From positions 1 through 8,110 of the forward strand of contig JBAZOJ010000172.1 of the NCBI GenBank assembly GCA_041648755.1: 8,110 nt of DNA. The letters run 5' to 3'. Made by a program: the position numbers and the translations under genes. Position 1 is the first letter of the stretch, and each line of letters starts with the position of its first letter. Positions 6,690 through 8,110 of this stretch are shown here, piece after piece. The notes below the pieces were generated by a model. It was not told the origin of the DNA. It made no database searches and was given only the letters and a program-made list of their open reading frames with translations. Source of the DNA: JBAZOJ01 sp041648755 (GTDB lineage: Bacteria; Planctomycetota; B143-G9).

Positions 6690-6875
6690 ATGCCTCTTGA
6701 CTTGCTCTCTGCCGCTGCTATATTCCGAACGTATATTGCGGATGTACTCCAGGAACTGAGTCGAATTGCCGCGGAGAACCCGCTATTGGCAGGTCTCAGG
6801 GAAAAAGCGAACGATTGCGCAATTCAGGGCTGTGCGAACAGAAAGCTGAGGAACGGTCATGTGGAAATGGCTTAA
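6690..6875 (+). CDS. Small 61-aa ORF with a broken second copy upstream; function unknown
   Basis: The frame begins at ATG 6690 and is open upstream only to a TGA at 6651-6653, with no other start codon. There is no good ribosome site (a GAGGG about 14 nt upstream is weak). Residues 3-30, LDLLSAAAIFRT then YIADVLQELSRIAAEN, look amphipathic and helical; residues 40-47 contain two cysteines (CAIQGCAN). Support for it being a real coding unit comes from two separate matches elsewhere: LDLLPYFAIVRS at 2680-2715 and WIARVLQELSTLAREQ at 2935-2982, which together cover residues 3-30 with 17 of 28 identities. Its 3' end overlaps the next gene by 17 bp. It could instead be a fragment of a larger lost gene. 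No family is recognised. Confidence 0.5.
   Translation: MPLDLLSAAAIFRTYIADVLQELSRIAAENPLLAGLREKANDCAIQGCANRKLRNGHVEMA
6697..6724 (+). promoter_or_regulatory. Promoter-like TTGACT-N16-TATATT inside the 61-aa ORF
   Basis: TTGACT (6697-6702) and TATATT (6719-6724) are 16 bp apart. The layout is the same as at 2681-2708, and 27 of 36 bases agree across 6696-6731. It could drive the membrane-protein gene at 6859 with a leader of about 130 nt. The match may equally reflect shared coding sequence. Confidence 0.25.
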
Positions 6876-7404
6876 AGGGCTCATTCGGGACCCCAAGGAT
6901 TTCTTCTATGGAAAGAAGAAGGTGGGTGAGACTCCAGGCGACCTCCGCGTGTACTCGAGGAAGAAACTGAACGAGGCATTCGGAGAGCGTCCGCTTGGCG
7001 CTAAGTGGGATTTCTACGCTGAGCGAGCCCACGCGGAGAACTTGTTCTGTCAGAGGATCAACTTCTTACTGGTCTTCTACTCTCTTTTCGTAATGGCGGC
7101 TGCAAGCGTGGGTACCCCAGAAGGTGTAACAGTGATTTTCTTCCTCGGGGCATTCATTACATCGATCATCGGAGTCACTGTCTGGCGAATCTACGTCAAA
7201 TTCACAATTCTGATGAGGATATTGAGGGCGCTGGATAGCAACTTCCTCTCTTTCCAAGAAGACGAAACGAACGCACTTCCTGGGTGGAAAAGGGGCTTTC
7301 CGGTCAACCACCTCCTTGGCATTTGGCTGCCGTTCTTTTGCGCTGCAACCTTGCTTCTGGGTGGCATTCTCTCAGCTTGTGGGAAGCTCGTTTTCACAAA
7401 GTGA
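6859..7404 (+). CDS. Three-helix membrane protein, function unknown
   Basis: The product is 181 aa. The N-terminal 65 residues are soluble and charged (RDPKDFFYGKKK, then GAKWDFYAERAHAENLFCQR). Three membrane helices follow: about 67-86 (INFLLVFYSLFVMAAASVG), 90-111 (VTVIFFLGAFITSIIGVTVW) and 152-174 (LLGIWLPFFCAATLLLGG). Between helices 2 and 3 a polar segment (120-150) holds FLSFQEDETNALPGW. The WDFYAERAHxEN segment before the first helix resembles small bacterial membrane proteins found near defence genes, loosely like SLATT-type proteins, but I cannot assign a family. GAGGA at 6848-6852, 6 nt before ATG 6859, is a good ribosome site lying inside the 61-aa ORF, so the two overlap by 17 bp. 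It may be a pore-forming or membrane-disrupting effector; that is inference. Confidence 0.78.
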   Translation: MWKWLKGLIRDPKDFFYGKKKVGETPGDLRVYSRKKLNEAFGERPLGAKWDFYAERAHAENLFCQRINFLLVFYSLFVMAAASVGTPEGVTVIFFLGAFITSIIGVTVWRIYVKFTILMRILRALDSNFLSFQEDETNALPGWKRGFPVNHLLGIWLPFFCAATLLLGGILSACGKLVFTK

Positions 7405-7606
7405 GCAATCGCGCTGCGGTCCACGCTTGCGATATCGCAGCCTGGCGAAGGAGAGGGGATATGGTTCTCGGTACATGGCGTGAGTCAAGCTTCCTGGAAG
7501 ACTTGCATCCCGGAGAGTGCGTCCCCCCTCCTTCTGCATCTTCCCCAAAAAGTGATATCCTTAGCGCTATGGCTCAAGATGAGATTTCGCCCTCTGGTGG
7601 AGGAAC
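7405..7606. other. Intergenic stretch with a 12-bp perfect palindrome, no gene seen
   Basis: This 202-nt gap separates the membrane-protein gene from a GC-richer gene. TGCGATATCGCA (7428-7439) is a perfect 12-bp palindrome, and its 3' half also pairs with an upstream GCTGCG (7413-7418 with CGCAGC 7436-7441), so two alternative structures are possible. There is no T-run after either, so it is not a standard intrinsic terminator. No convincing -35/-10 pair is visible before the gene at 7607. An overlapping + frame through this gap has no ribosome site and looks non-coding. Confidence 0.5.
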
Positions 7607-8110
7607 ATGAATAAGGCTCTTGGCTACTGGTTCACGCCGGGCTCGTTTGCGGCCGGCGCGGGCCAGACCCAGACACTGCTGGAGAAGATGCGCGCGATCG
7701 AAGATGAGCGCGCGACGGCCAAATACATCGCGCTGCAGGACTCCCTGCACGCGCATCTCAAGGAGAGACTTTTCCAGTACAAGAGCAAGGTGGAGAGCCT
7801 TGAGGCGGAACTGCAGACCTCTCCGCTGCAAGTCCATGTGCTGGCCACGTGGCTGGGTGACGCACTCATCCGGGAGGGTTTCACATCGGAGATGTTCCCG
7901 GACTTCCACGACAAGGAAGATCTCAAGGAAACCAGGGCGAAGTTCGTAAGCCTGATCGACCGGTCCAAGTCGCTCCTCGATGCGAAGCAGACCGCGAAGG
8001 CGGGAAAGTGCTTCGTGCTCATCCAAAGGCGACATGCTCTCAACGAGGCAATTGCCATGGCCAACGCCGCGGATGATCTGGCTGCCCTTCAGCCCATCTG
8101 GAGTGCCTAC
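7607..8110 (+). CDS. 5' part of a gene encoding a coiled-coil-rich protein, cut by the window end
   Basis: The frame is open from ATG 7607 through the last base, giving 168 codons without a stop. GGAGG at 7599-7603 is very close to the ATG (3 nt), while GGTGG at 7596-7600 has normal spacing. After a short N-terminus (MNKALGYWFTPGSFAAGAGQ), residues 22-70 are strongly helical and charged (LLEKMRAIEDERATAKYIALQ, shown near its limits; then LKERLFQYKSKVESLEAELQ), likely a coiled coil. A second helical block follows (ETRAKFVSLIDRSKSLLDAK). No signal peptide or membrane helix is seen. Base composition is higher in G+C than the genes before it (37/60 at 7681-7740), and there is a clear gap upstream, so it is likely a separate unit and perhaps the island edge. 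I do not recognise the family. Confidence 0.8.
   Translation, partial: MNKALGYWFTPGSFAAGAGQTQTLLEKMRAIEDERATAKYIALQDSLHAHLKERLFQYKSKVESLEAELQTSPLQVHVLATWLGDALIREGFTSEMFPDFHDKEDLKETRAKFVSLIDRSKSLLDAKQTAKAGKCFVLIQRRHALNEAIAMANAADDLAALQPIWSAY

Noticed and set aside
7574..8035. 153-codon minus-strand frame
   Set aside because: The + strand frame from ATG 7607 is open to the window end with a ribosome site and protein-like coiled-coil sequence; the minus frame is its mirror.
1..8110. CRISPR array, tRNA, rRNA, insertion sequence or integrase
   Set aside because: No regularly spaced repeats, no tRNA-like cloverleaf, no rRNA-like sequence, and no transposase or integrase reading frame were seen.

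Overview
The window looks like a chromosomal or genomic-island stretch from a moderately GC-rich bacterium, plausibly a proteobacterium; this is inferred only from codon use, Shine-Dalgarno sites and gene families, and no taxonomic marker is present. All supportable genes lie on the + strand. Composition is uneven by hand count: line 61-120 is 39/60 G+C and line 7681-7740 is 37/60, while line 3241-3300 in the interior is 30/60. This is what a patchwork accessory or defence island looks like.

Layout. (1) 40-1041 is a complete C5-cytosine DNA methyltransferase. (2) 1092-1763 should be its restriction partner, but it is a chimera: the N-terminal half of an HNH restriction endonuclease, ending just before the HNH catalytic core, joined in frame to an HEPN-like domain carrying an R-x4-H motif. 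The methyltransferase is therefore probably an orphan here. (3) 1851-2648 is a three-helix membrane protein with an extramembrane beta-rich domain. (4) 2653-2994 is a scrambled segment: a short remnant reading frame, then a 76-codon ORF whose first two thirds are a truncated AbiTii N-terminal domain and whose tail belongs to something else. (5) 2987-4009 is a full-length AbiTii-domain protein. (6) 4110-4865 is an unrecognised soluble protein. (7) 4971-5996 is a DUF4062 protein with a C-terminal winged-helix-like region, closely followed by (8) 6003-6629, a two-helix membrane protein with an Ig-like beta domain. (9) 6690-6875 is a 61-codon small ORF overlapping (10) 6859-7404, a three-helix membrane protein. 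(11) From 7607 a new gene with a coiled-coil-rich N-terminus runs off the window.

How they may work together. Restriction-modification, AbiTii, DUF4062 and small membrane proteins are all typical of anti-phage islands. The tightest unit is DUF4062 protein / 2-TM protein / 61-aa ORF / 3-TM protein (4971-7404), with the unrecognised gene at 4110 just upstream. It could be a sensor plus membrane-effector system, but that is inference.

The most notable structural observation is that the 61-aa ORF at 6690 has a broken second copy. Its residues 3-14 match the remnant frame at 2680-2715, and its residues 15-30 match the tail of the truncated AbiTii ORF at 2935-2982. The two pieces tile it without a gap, lie in the same reading frame, and are separated by 219 bp containing the AbiTii fragment. 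In both places the small ORF follows a membrane protein gene. So an AbiTii fragment appears to have landed inside a second copy of this small gene.
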